Made by a program: the position numbers and the translations under genes. From an uncultured Rhizobiaceae bacterium (GTDB taxonomy: Bacteria; Pseudomonadota; Alphaproteobacteria; Rhizobiales; Rhizobiaceae), in assembly GCA_951813045.1 (NCBI GenBank), contig CATOTF010000002.1, positions 2,480,001 to 2,544,000 on the forward strand: a stretch of 64,000 bases of DNA. Reading direction: 5' to 3'. This document shows positions 18,079 to 25,454 of the stretch, piece by piece. Below the pieces are notes generated by a model, which had not been told where the DNA came from, did not search any database, and saw only the letters and a program-made list of their open reading frames with translations. Positions within the stretch are counted from its first letter, which is position 1. Every line of letters begins with the position of its first letter.

Positions 18079-20121
18079 ATGGCACTAAATGACAAGACCT
18101 GTTTGGTTTGTAACTGTGAAAACAGCATGGTGCTGGATACCGGTAAGCTGTCAAAAGCTCTTGGTTTTGATGTTGGCACAATTCACAACAACTTGTGCCG
18201 CACGCAGTTATCTCATTTTGAAAATGCGTTGGATAGCGAACAGCCACTCGTCGTTGCTTGTACGCAGGAAGCGCCGCTTTTTGTGGAAATTGCGGAAGAA
18301 AGTGACAACCACGGGGTGACTTTCGTCAACATTCGTGAACAGGCAGGTTGGTCTGCTGAGGGTGAGGATGCGACTCCCAAAATATCGGCGCTTTTGCATG
18401 CTTCACAGTATGAGGCGAAACCAGCGCGGCTTAAGTCGATACAATCTGACGGGATGTGCCTTGTTTACGGGGCAGGTCAACAGGCGCTGGAAGCAGCCCA
18501 ATTGTTATCACAAAAACTGTCAGTGACGCTCTTGTTAAGTGCGGATGATGATTTGGTTCTCCCGCGAATCTCGGACGTACCAATCTATCGGGGTGACATT
18601 GAAAAGGCTGAAGGTTCATTTGGAAGTTTTCAGCTCACGGTCAACAATTATTCCCCGATCATGCCATCGGCTCGTGCCGGATTGGATTTCGCAATGGCAC
18701 GCGACGGGGCGAAATCGCAATGTAGCATCATTTTAGACCTATCCGATAATGCGCCCCTATTTGCCGGGCATACCCATAGAGACGGCTATAATAAAGTAGA
18801 CGCTGGTGACCCGGCTTCTGTTTTACGTGCGGTCATTGACCTTTCCGATATGGCTGGAGAATTCGAAAAGCCGATTTATGTCGATTATGACGCCGGAACT
18901 TGCGCCCATTCGCGCTCGCAGCAAACGGGTTGCTCCAAATGCCTTGACGTTTGTCCCGCCGGTGCTATCAGCGATGCCGGAGACATTATCGCCATAGACA
19001 GCGGTATTTGCGGCGGCTGCGGCTCCTGCCATGCCGTATGTCCGACCGGCTCCATTACCTATCAATATCCGCCTCGCACCAGCATTGTCGAACATGGGCG
19101 GCTATTGCTCAAATCCTATTATGATGCGGGCGGTGAGAACGCTATATTGCTGGCCCACAATGAACCTTTCGGTGCGGACTTGATATCCGCGATGGCGCGT
19201 TATGGGCGTGGACTACCAGCCAACGTCATTCCCTTTGCATTCCATTCTGTCACCATGATGGGACACGTCGAAATGGCTGCTCTGATGGCCAGCGGTGCGC
19301 AGCGGATCGTATTCCTGTGCAACCCTGCGGATAAAGACGAATTATCCGGGCTTGAAACCGAAACTGCACTTACCGATGCCATATTATCGGGACTAGAACT
19401 TAATGAAAGTCCACGGTGCACTATTATAACTGAGGCCGATCCTGATATCGTCGAGGCTTCTATCTGGGAGCTTTCAAAAAAGTCTTTCCTTGCCGCAAGT
19501 CCTTTTGCCCCAATAGGCTCAAAACGTGACATCGCAAGATTAGCTTTTGGCAAACTCCATGCCCTGTCTCCCGAAAAACCTGATGTCATCACACTTCCGG
19601 CAGCGGCGCCTTACGGCCGCGTAGACATCGACCAATCAGCTTGCACACTTTGCATGGCCTGCACGTCTGCCTGTCCAGCAAATGCAATCATCGAAACGCC
19701 CGGCGAACCCACCTTGCGTTTTGTAGAAAGCGCCTGCGTACAATGCGGATTGTGCACCACAACGTGCCCTGAAAGCGCTCTTACCCTAATTCCGCAGCTG
19801 AATTTTACACCGGCGGCGATGCAGCCTGTGACGCTTTATGAGGAGGAACCGTTCTGCTGCATCGTGTGCGAAACACCTTTTGCCACGAAGTCGACCATTG
19901 AACGCATATCCGGACAGTTGGCTGGAAAACACTCTATGTTTGCAGACGGTGAGCGGGCCAAGCTTATCCAGATGTGTGAGAATTGCCGCGTTGAAGCGCA
20001 GGCGAACAGTTCAGAAGACCCATTCTCCAGCGGCACCCGGCCGCGTGTTCGAACCACAGAAGACTATATCGAAGCTGAACGCGGTAATCGAACCGCAGAA
20101 GATTTCCTGATGGATGATTAG
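18079..20121 (+). CDS. Large multi-cluster 4Fe-4S ferredoxin-like protein
   Basis: The 680-residue cytoplasmic protein has an N-terminal CLVCNCENSM (about 9-18). A first pair of 4Fe-4S motifs lies near residues 285-325 (CSKCLDVCPAG and CGGCGSCHAVCPTGS), a second pair near 527-575 (CTLCMACTSACPANA and CVQCGLCTTTCPESA), and a C-terminal CCIVC...CENCR set near 598-645. That gives four 4Fe-4S clusters and perhaps a further metal site. The middle part resembles a hydrogenase/heterodisulfide-type iron-sulfur protein. In FDH clusters it is thought to carry electrons or support maturation, but this is not established. It is divergent from DUF3305 and ends tail-to-tail with a 4-bp overlap on the next gene. 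Confidence 0.85.
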   Translation: MALNDKTCLVCNCENSMVLDTGKLSKALGFDVGTIHNNLCRTQLSHFENALDSEQPLVVACTQEAPLFVEIAEESDNHGVTFVNIREQAGWSAEGEDATPKISALLHASQYEAKPARLKSIQSDGMCLVYGAGQQALEAAQLLSQKLSVTLLLSADDDLVLPRISDVPIYRGDIEKAEGSFGSFQLTVNNYSPIMPSARAGLDFAMARDGAKSQCSIILDLSDNAPLFAGHTHRDGYNKVDAGDPASVLRAVIDLSDMAGEFEKPIYVDYDAGTCAHSRSQQTGCSKCLDVCPAGAISDAGDIIAIDSGICGGCGSCHAVCPTGSITYQYPPRTSIVEHGRLLLKSYYDAGGENAILLAHNEPFGADLISAMARYGRGLPANVIPFAFHSVTMMGHVEMAALMASGAQRIVFLCNPADKDELSGLETETALTDAILSGLELNESPRCTIITEADPDIVEASIWELSKKSFLAASPFAPIGSKRDIARLAFGKLHALSPEKPDVITLPAAAPYGRVDIDQSACTLCMACTSACPANAIIETPGEPTLRFVESACVQCGLCTTTCPESALTLIPQLNFTPAAMQPVTLYEEEPFCCIVCETPFATKSTIERISGQLAGKHSMFADGERAKLIQMCENCRVEAQANSSEDPFSSGTRPRVRTTEDYIEAERGNRTAEDFLMDD

Positions 20122-20444
20122 CCGCCCGGATTTTGTGCGCGGCACAGGCCTTCCGCCCGTGCGCGAAAAGCTCCATATTGCGCATCCGACAAAATACCTT
20201 CTTCCTTCATCCGTTCAACATCTCCAACTCTCTGGGCAAGACATTGAGCTAACGCCGCATTGGCGGGTTTTGCCGGTTCTGCCGTTGTTGTTTCAGGAAC
20301 TGCGGCACCAATATTGTCAGCAAAGAGTTTTTCAAAGTCGTCTGACCAGTTGAACCAAAGCAGAAATGCGAGTGCGACCGCAAGCAAAAGGGCCAACAAC
20401 CGGGCCATGCCTGTATCGATGAAACTACCTGTCTGTTCAACCAT
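20118..20444 (-). CDS. Small single-span membrane protein of unknown function
   Basis: I take the start at 20444 because the ATG follows GAGACAAC and gives a compact protein of 108 residues. It has one hydrophobic segment (about 15-32, LLALLLAVALAFLLWFNW) and a soluble tail with two cysteines (CLAQR and LCRAQ). The pattern fits an inner-membrane protein with a periplasmic domain. It is the last gene of the long minus-strand formate dehydrogenase operon. I do not recognise a family. Confidence 0.65.
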   Translation of the reverse strand: MVEQTGSFIDTGMARLLALLLAVALAFLLWFNWSDDFEKLFADNIGAAVPETTTAEPAKPANAALAQCLAQRVGDVERMKEEGILSDAQYGAFRARAEGLCRAQNPGG

Positions 20445-20479
20445 TGTTGTCTCCCGCTCCTCAGTTTCAATAAGCAATA

Positions 20480-21484
20480 TTATGCATGTCTAATTGGTAG
20501 ATTGGTCAGCAAATTTTGAGGTTTAAAGACCAACCGTTTTTCATCGTTCATGGCTACACCTAAATATACCGGCTTTCCCTGCACTGAGTCCATCACATCA
20601 TCTGGATTCAAAAATTCCATTTTGTAAAGCGCCAGGATATTGAAAATCTCGTCTTCGGAAACAGGTTCATCTTGATAAAGCGCATTGAGAATGCGCGTCG
20701 ATTCCAGATCACACCCCACATGCCAGGACCAGGCTTCATCCCGAATTGATTTCACGGCCTGGATACGTGTTTTGATTTGTAGAAAATGGCTGACCCAGGC
20801 TTCCATCACGCGTCCAAGCGCGTCAGGCGCAGGTTGAGTGAAGCGGAAGTCTACGGCCATATCAAAATTGTCAGAACGGTTCCAATAATTGGATTTGTTC
20901 TGCTCGGTCATCACGTCCAGTGCTATCTCACGCATGGGCGTGCCCGACTCGGCCAACAATTGCCCAATTCCGCCAAATCCGCTCTGGCTTTGCATCTCAA
21001 CTATTTCATGATCTGCGAGCATGAGTTGCTCATCACCATGGGTGACTACCTGTTCACGAAAAAACAATTCGGCGGCGCGCAATCGCATTGGGTCTTCAAC
21101 GCCCTTAAGGATATTGTGCAGGATCAAATGGACCATCTGGTCGATAAATACGGGTGGAATAGAAATCGTCTCACTGCCGAACAAGGCTGCATATGACGCC
21201 TCTAAAGTTCCATATTTTATCAAATAATCACGGAACCGCAGGATCACACGATAATTATCCGCGGCATCCTGATCTACAATCGCTTTGATCTCTGAATCAT
21301 CAATCGCGACGATTGGGTCTGCCATCAGCTTTTCGAATATTGCATGTTCCGCAGGGCAGGACTCGTCAATTGGATGAATTTCCGGTCGCGTAAAATATGC
21401 GCGCAAGTAATCATCCGTGACGCTCAACCAACCATTGGTGTTGCGTTCTAAAAGATGCATGCCAGCGGACTTCCAAAAATCCAT
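20480..21484 (-). CDS. DUF6352-family protein
   Basis: The 334-residue soluble protein opens DFWKSAGMHLLERNTNGWLSVTDDYLRAYFTRPEI, which I recognise as the DUF6352 family found in formate dehydrogenase clusters. No cofactor motif or membrane segment is visible. It starts 3 bp after the DUF6505 gene stop, so translation is probably coupled. Function unknown. Confidence 0.75.
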   Translation of the reverse strand: MDFWKSAGMHLLERNTNGWLSVTDDYLRAYFTRPEIHPIDESCPAEHAIFEKLMADPIVAIDDSEIKAIVDQDAADNYRVILRFRDYLIKYGTLEASYAALFGSETISIPPVFIDQMVHLILHNILKGVEDPMRLRAAELFFREQVVTHGDEQLMLADHEIVEMQSQSGFGGIGQLLAESGTPMREIALDVMTEQNKSNYWNRSDNFDMAVDFRFTQPAPDALGRVMEAWVSHFLQIKTRIQAVKSIRDEAWSWHVGCDLESTRILNALYQDEPVSEDEIFNILALYKMEFLNPDDVMDSVQGKPVYLGVAMNDEKRLVFKPQNLLTNLPIRHA

Positions 21485-21487
21485 TTC

Positions 21488-21967
21488 TTAGTCCTCTACG
21501 ATTTCCCAAACCCGTGCATGGGGTTTGGCGCCGGGTGCATCAACGATGCGGAACTCTTCTTTGATTTCACCACTCTCATCGAAAAATCGCCGCAGGGTGA
21601 ATATCGAATTGATGGTCACATCCGCACATAACTCAAGAACGAACTGAAGTTCAGCCTTAGCAACTGATTTCGCATCGTCCAACGATCGGGCATTGAAATA
21701 CTCAGTGAAATGTTTGGCAAGGTTATCCTCCAACGCCAAAATACTCTTTTCATCAATCTCCGCGACCGAGACAAAAGTGGAAAACCCATAACTATCCAGT
21801 GACAGAAAACCGTTGCTAAACGCTTGTTTCAGTTTCCCCGTGATTTCCTCTTCCCCTAGACCAGAAAATACGAAACCACCGGGTATCGCCCATTCGTCCG
21901 TCCCGGCCGCACGGTCGAATACATGGGTGTCTGATGGGTCGAAACGGATAGTTTTTAGAAACTTCAT
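21488..21967 (-). CDS. DUF6505-family protein
   Basis: The 159-residue soluble protein starts MKFLKTIRFDPSDTHVF and includes EWAIPGGF (about 26-33), consistent with the DUF6505 family. Its start overlaps the preceding ligase-fold gene by 4 bp (ATGA). It sits between that protein and DUF6352 in the FDH operon. Function unknown. Confidence 0.75.
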   Translation of the reverse strand: MKFLKTIRFDPSDTHVFDRAAGTDEWAIPGGFVFSGLGEEEITGKLKQAFSNGFLSLDSYGFSTFVSVAEIDEKSILALEDNLAKHFTEYFNARSLDDAKSVAKAELQFVLELCADVTINSIFTLRRFFDESGEIKEEFRIVDAPGAKPHARVWEIVED

Positions 21968-22725
21968 GAAGCGATTTTCGCTTGCCTGCGCAGGTCATTT
22001 AGAATTTCCACGACGGCGTATGGTTTGGTTTGATCTTTGAACGATAGCAACCCATTACCGATTTCATCAACGCCGATGAACCTCGCTCCATCAGGTATCG
22101 ATCTACTGTCGACCAGACTGCGCGCGAGTGCTTCTTCCTTGCTTAGTCGGCCTTGCCACAACTCATGCACGGGCTTGAAGCCGTCCTCCGACCATGTGTG
22201 AATGACATTCACAAGATGGCGCGATGTGGATTCGAGTATTTCAGTTCGGGTGATTTCACCACACCCTTCGTCCCACATTGTAGTACGATGATAGTTCTCG
22301 CCGGGATTCATATCCGCGACATCCGGCGTCAGTAAAATTTCCAGGTTCAACACCATCCAAAGCGGTATACCATCAACTTCCTCGTCACTAACGATGAGAT
22401 CAACCTGGCCAATCTGCCCGTCATTCATTTGAATGACGTTGGGCCATTGGTAGGTGATGGCGACTTCTGGTGGTATTAACGCACCTGCCGCATCTCCAAA
22501 GGCAACCATGGTGACATAGACCATCTCGGCGCACCGCGCGCGGTCTACCTCCGGTTCCAGAACGAGGGCAAAATCCAGCCTGTTGATCGCTTGCGACCAG
22601 ACGAGATCCCCAGCACCCCATTCTCCAGACATTGCTCGCGCGCGCGCACGATCCAAAGGACGTTCCTTTGAAGAGACATTGTGCCCATTCAAGAGCGGAG
22701 GAAATGTCGGAGCGGCTTCGGGCAT
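21964..22725 (-). CDS. Biotin/lipoate-ligase-fold protein (DUF4444 type), probably non-catalytic
   Basis: The 253-residue protein follows the BirA/LplA fold. The ligase signatures are altered: where BirA has the GRGRRGRxW adenylate loop, this has GAGDLVWSQ (about 36-44); the WPN of the biotin-binding strand is kept (QWPNV, about 108-112); and the Lys of KLAGIL is replaced in GQIGQVDLI (about 117-125). A C-terminal segment (about 195-245, FIGVDEIGNGLLSF) fits DUF4444. It overlaps DUF6505 by 4 bp. A binding or chaperone role in FDH maturation is possible. Catalysis as a ligase seems unlikely from these residues. Confidence 0.7.
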   Translation of the reverse strand: MPEAAPTFPPLLNGHNVSSKERPLDRARARAMSGEWGAGDLVWSQAINRLDFALVLEPEVDRARCAEMVYVTMVAFGDAAGALIPPEVAITYQWPNVIQMNDGQIGQVDLIVSDEEVDGIPLWMVLNLEILLTPDVADMNPGENYHRTTMWDEGCGEITRTEILESTSRHLVNVIHTWSEDGFKPVHELWQGRLSKEEALARSLVDSRSIPDGARFIGVDEIGNGLLSFKDQTKPYAVVEILNDLRRQAKIAS

Positions 22726-22737
22726 TACAAGCGATGC

Positions 22738-22929
22738 TCAATCGAGCTTGATATCACCTTCCACCACATGATTCAGATCAGTACCTTCGGCAGTCAGCAC
22801 GACCTTGACCGACAGATTAGATTTACCAGAAAGGTCCGCATCTCGAACGATACGTTCAATTTCCTGCTGCGATGTTACACCGACTTGTTTCAAAAACTTG
22901 CGCATCGACATGTTAAATTCTTCACTCAT
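22738..22929 (-). CDS. DUF6494-family small protein
   Basis: The 63-residue protein starts best at 22929: AGGGG lies six bases upstream, while the ATG at 22935 is too close to it. The sequence (MRKFLKQVGVTSQQEIERIVRDA then LSVKVVLTAEG) fits DUF6494, a short family of FDH clusters. It is 12 bp upstream of the ligase-fold gene on the same strand. Function unknown. Confidence 0.72.
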   Translation of the reverse strand: MSEEFNMSMRKFLKQVGVTSQQEIERIVRDADLSGKSNLSVKVVLTAEGTDLNHVVEGDIKLD

Positions 22930-22960
22930 CGTCATCCCCTGTATCTCTTTAGATTCTGCA

Positions 22961-23917
22961 TTATCGGTCGAATGCGACCGTTATTTTTTCTCGTTTCTCC
23001 CTGCGGAGAATTTCAAGCTCCAGACTACTCCCTTTTTTCAAAAGTGCCAGCGCTGCAGCGTAGGCACCGGCTCTTTTAATCCGGCGATCCCCGGCAAATA
23101 AAATAATGTCGCCCTGCATGATACCTGAACTCTCTTCAGCACTGCCGTCTTTGACGCGAGCGACCAACGCGCCAGCGATCCCAACCTCCCCGGATTTCAA
23201 CGCTGGTCTGACGAGTATGCCAGAAGCGATCCTGTCCAACGCCCCATTATCCAAATAATCTTCGACAACACGGCTGAGCAATGGGGCGGATACGGCAAAA
23301 TTCACACCAATATTCGAGTCCGATTCCTTCGTAAAAATAGCGGACAACATTCCAACAAGTTCACCTTCTAGGTTGATAAGTGCGCCGCCTGACATGCCTG
23401 GATTAACGGCTGCATCTGTCTGCACAAAATCCTCAATTTGATTGAACCCGACACCTGACATTTGCACCGCAGATATGGTGCCGCATGTTACAGATACATC
23501 AAGACCAAAGCTGTTCCCCAACGCACAGGCGTTGCCACCAACGGGAGAATCTTTAGCGAAATCAATTGGGTCTAAAGGCACAGATATACGCAAAAGAGCA
23601 ACATCGGTTTGCGCATCTCGCAGGACAACCTCGGCATTGTAAACCTGACCGGAAATAGTGCGTACCAGAACCTTTCGGGCTGCGCCGATCACATGGTCTG
23701 CGGTGGCAATCAGTCTGCCGTCGCCGACAATAACGCCTGAACCTTCAGGCTCTTTACCGCGTGGGCTGTTTCCTGGCCGAACGGGTAACACGCTAACAAC
23801 CGAGCTGCGCGCGCAAGCGATCTTATTTTGACAATCTGGCGATCTCAGGATTGGTCCGTCCGCATGCGCACTCCAAGTAGCGAGCCACAGGGTGACGATG
23901 CAAAAAAAGATCCGCAA
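22961..23917 (-). CDS. Periplasmic trypsin-like (HtrA-type) serine protease with PDZ domain
   Basis: The 318-residue protein has a Sec signal peptide (cleavage after AHA near 19) and the chymotrypsin-fold triad His75 (ATADHVIG), Asp105 (TDVALL) and Ser176 (NPGMSGGAL). A C-terminal PDZ-like region follows (about 225-310, GSAEESSGIMQGDIILFAGDRRI). It is DegP/DegQ-like but shorter, with one PDZ. It sits 2 bp after the 44-residue peptide gene inside the FDH operon. It could process or quality-control the exported dehydrogenase or its cytochromes; this is inferred from position. Confidence 0.85.
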   Translation of the reverse strand: MRIFFCIVTLWLATWSAHADGPILRSPDCQNKIACARSSVVSVLPVRPGNSPRGKEPEGSGVIVGDGRLIATADHVIGAARKVLVRTISGQVYNAEVVLRDAQTDVALLRISVPLDPIDFAKDSPVGGNACALGNSFGLDVSVTCGTISAVQMSGVGFNQIEDFVQTDAAVNPGMSGGALINLEGELVGMLSAIFTKESDSNIGVNFAVSAPLLSRVVEDYLDNGALDRIASGILVRPALKSGEVGIAGALVARVKDGSAEESSGIMQGDIILFAGDRRIKRAGAYAAALALLKKGSSLELEILRREKREKITVAFDR

Positions 23918-23919
23918 AC

Positions 23920-24054
23920 TCAGTTATCCAGCCGAACAGAGTTGTTGGAGGAAACAAACGCCTCACTGGAGGTCGTGGCCTGGCTGCCCATGACAATCCA
24001 TGCCAGTCCACTCACTATAACCATGAGGCAAATTCCTGTCAGTACAGACTTCAT
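23920..24054 (-). CDS. 44-residue membrane or exported peptide in the formate dehydrogenase operon
   Basis: A short gene fits the only gap in the operon. The ATG at 24054 follows AAGGAAGAG at ideal spacing, and the frame closes at TGA 23920-23922, just 2 bp before the protease start. The peptide is MKSVLTGICLMVIVSGLAWI, then VMGSQATTSSEAFVSSNNSV and RLDN. It has one hydrophobic segment (about 4-22) followed by a short polar tail, either a single-span membrane peptide or a signal anchor. Tight spacing on both sides and a strong ribosome site support a real gene. I recall similar short proteins in FDH clusters but cannot name a family. Confidence 0.65.
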   Translation of the reverse strand: MKSVLTGICLMVIVSGLAWIVMGSQATTSSEAFVSSNNSVRLDN

Positions 24055-24072
24055 AACTCTTCCTTTTTAAAT

Positions 24073-25425
24073 CTATTTTTTCGGCGCAGTGGCCTTCTTC
24101 AAATATCGAATGAGATCATCCCGCTGACCAACACTTTTTAGTCTTTGTATCGGCATTTTGGTACCGGGCGTTACAACATCTGGTCCCTTGTCAAAAAGGC
24201 GACCAATCGTTTCTTCATTCCAGATTATATCGGAGTCCAACAGGGCTTTGGAATAGACATAACCCGGTAACGTGCCTGCTTCCCTGCCAAATACCGCGTG
24301 AAGCGTCGGCCCCGCCCTGTTAGCACCTTCAGGTGTTAGCGTATGGCACACGCTGCATTTGCGTCGAAATTCCAGCTCACCGGGATCATCACTTTTGGCA
24401 AGTTGAAAACGCCTTGGAAACTTGCTTTCAATTTTTGACAATTTGCGGGGCGCCACCTGCCATCTTATGGCAAAATCATCCAGTCCAACATGGAAGACCT
24501 GCGTAGTTCCAGCTACAAAATCGAAATCCCAAATTGGGCCAAAAGCAACGCCAGACGCTTCTACGCTCTTTAGATCATGTGCTTGAAACACTTCAATTTG
24601 GCCGCTTCCATCACCAAACCCGATAAATTTTCCATCTCTGGAGACTTTCACCGTTTGAATTGGTCGTTCGCGCTGGGCGAGGTCTGCAATCTTGTCTGCT
24701 TTGCTGATACTCACAATTCCAGTGACACCATTGATCGCCCCGAATATCAGGCGGTCATCGTCGATACGGACAATTGTATTTATCCCCCATCCGTGGCGAT
24801 AAATCGGCCGCAACAGCTGGCCGGTTTCGATATCCCACTCGATGATTTGTCCGTCATAGGCGGCAGAATAAAGCTTTGTCACATCAGCCGAAAAGGTAAC
24901 AGAATTTACATTTCCACGGTGGCCGTTGAGCGTGGCTATCTCAACTTTCCGATCCAAATCATAAATTCTTGCCGTCCCGTCCCAACGGGCGACAGCTGCG
25001 AAACGACTGTCATTCGAAACCGCGACATCGAGTACTTTAAACACTTCGGCCTGAAGTCGGGCGATAAGCTTACCCTTGGCCAAGTCCCAAATCCCAAGTG
25101 ACCCATCATCGCTGACGGATACTGCCTGCTCCTTGCCCGGTATAAATGCCACGTCGTTGACCGCACTGTCATGGCCGATCAATCGATGGCGAACGGTGCC
25201 TTCCGGGCCAGCGAGATCCCAATAGATGATTGAATAATCAAACGAGGCAGTGAGCGCCCGCTTACCATCCGCGGAAATAGATATTGCTTTGATTGGCCCA
25301 CCATGCCCCACCAACCTGTCAGGCAGACCGTTGGCATAGGAGGGTGATGCATAGAACAGGGTAATAAGCGCCAGCAGAATTAAGCCAACGGAATTTAGTC
25401 TCCAAAAATGGAAAACCTGTACCAT
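24073..25425 (-). CDS. Exported WD40 beta-propeller fused to a c-type cytochrome
   Basis: The 450-residue protein has a signal sequence (hydrophobic core about 13-28, cleavage after SYA). About seven WD40 blades follow (about 32-330, with LVGHGGPIKAISIS, LIGHDSAVNDVAF and LNGHRGNVNSVTF). The C-terminal class I cytochrome c has CSVCH at 357-361 and a likely axial Met424 in GTKMPIQR. A propeller-cytochrome fusion in the periplasm, encoded directly after the cytochrome b subunit, is a plausible electron acceptor or docking protein for formate dehydrogenase. It is the same strand and operon, 29 bp after FDH gamma. Confidence 0.85.
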   Translation of the reverse strand: MVQVFHFWRLNSVGLILLALITLFYASPSYANGLPDRLVGHGGPIKAISISADGKRALTASFDYSIIYWDLAGPEGTVRHRLIGHDSAVNDVAFIPGKEQAVSVSDDGSLGIWDLAKGKLIARLQAEVFKVLDVAVSNDSRFAAVARWDGTARIYDLDRKVEIATLNGHRGNVNSVTFSADVTKLYSAAYDGQIIEWDIETGQLLRPIYRHGWGINTIVRIDDDRLIFGAINGVTGIVSISKADKIADLAQRERPIQTVKVSRDGKFIGFGDGSGQIEVFQAHDLKSVEASGVAFGPIWDFDFVAGTTQVFHVGLDDFAIRWQVAPRKLSKIESKFPRRFQLAKSDDPGELEFRRKCSVCHTLTPEGANRAGPTLHAVFGREAGTLPGYVYSKALLDSDIIWNEETIGRLFDKGPDVVTPGTKMPIQRLKSVGQRDDLIRYLKKATAPKK

Positions 25426-25454
25426 TACATTACCTACGGTGTGTCCTGTTTCCG

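Noticed and set aside
23823-24011. 62-residue minus-strand open frame overlapping the protease start
   Set aside because: It overlaps both the protease signal peptide and the better-supported 44-residue gene in another frame, and has no ribosome site.
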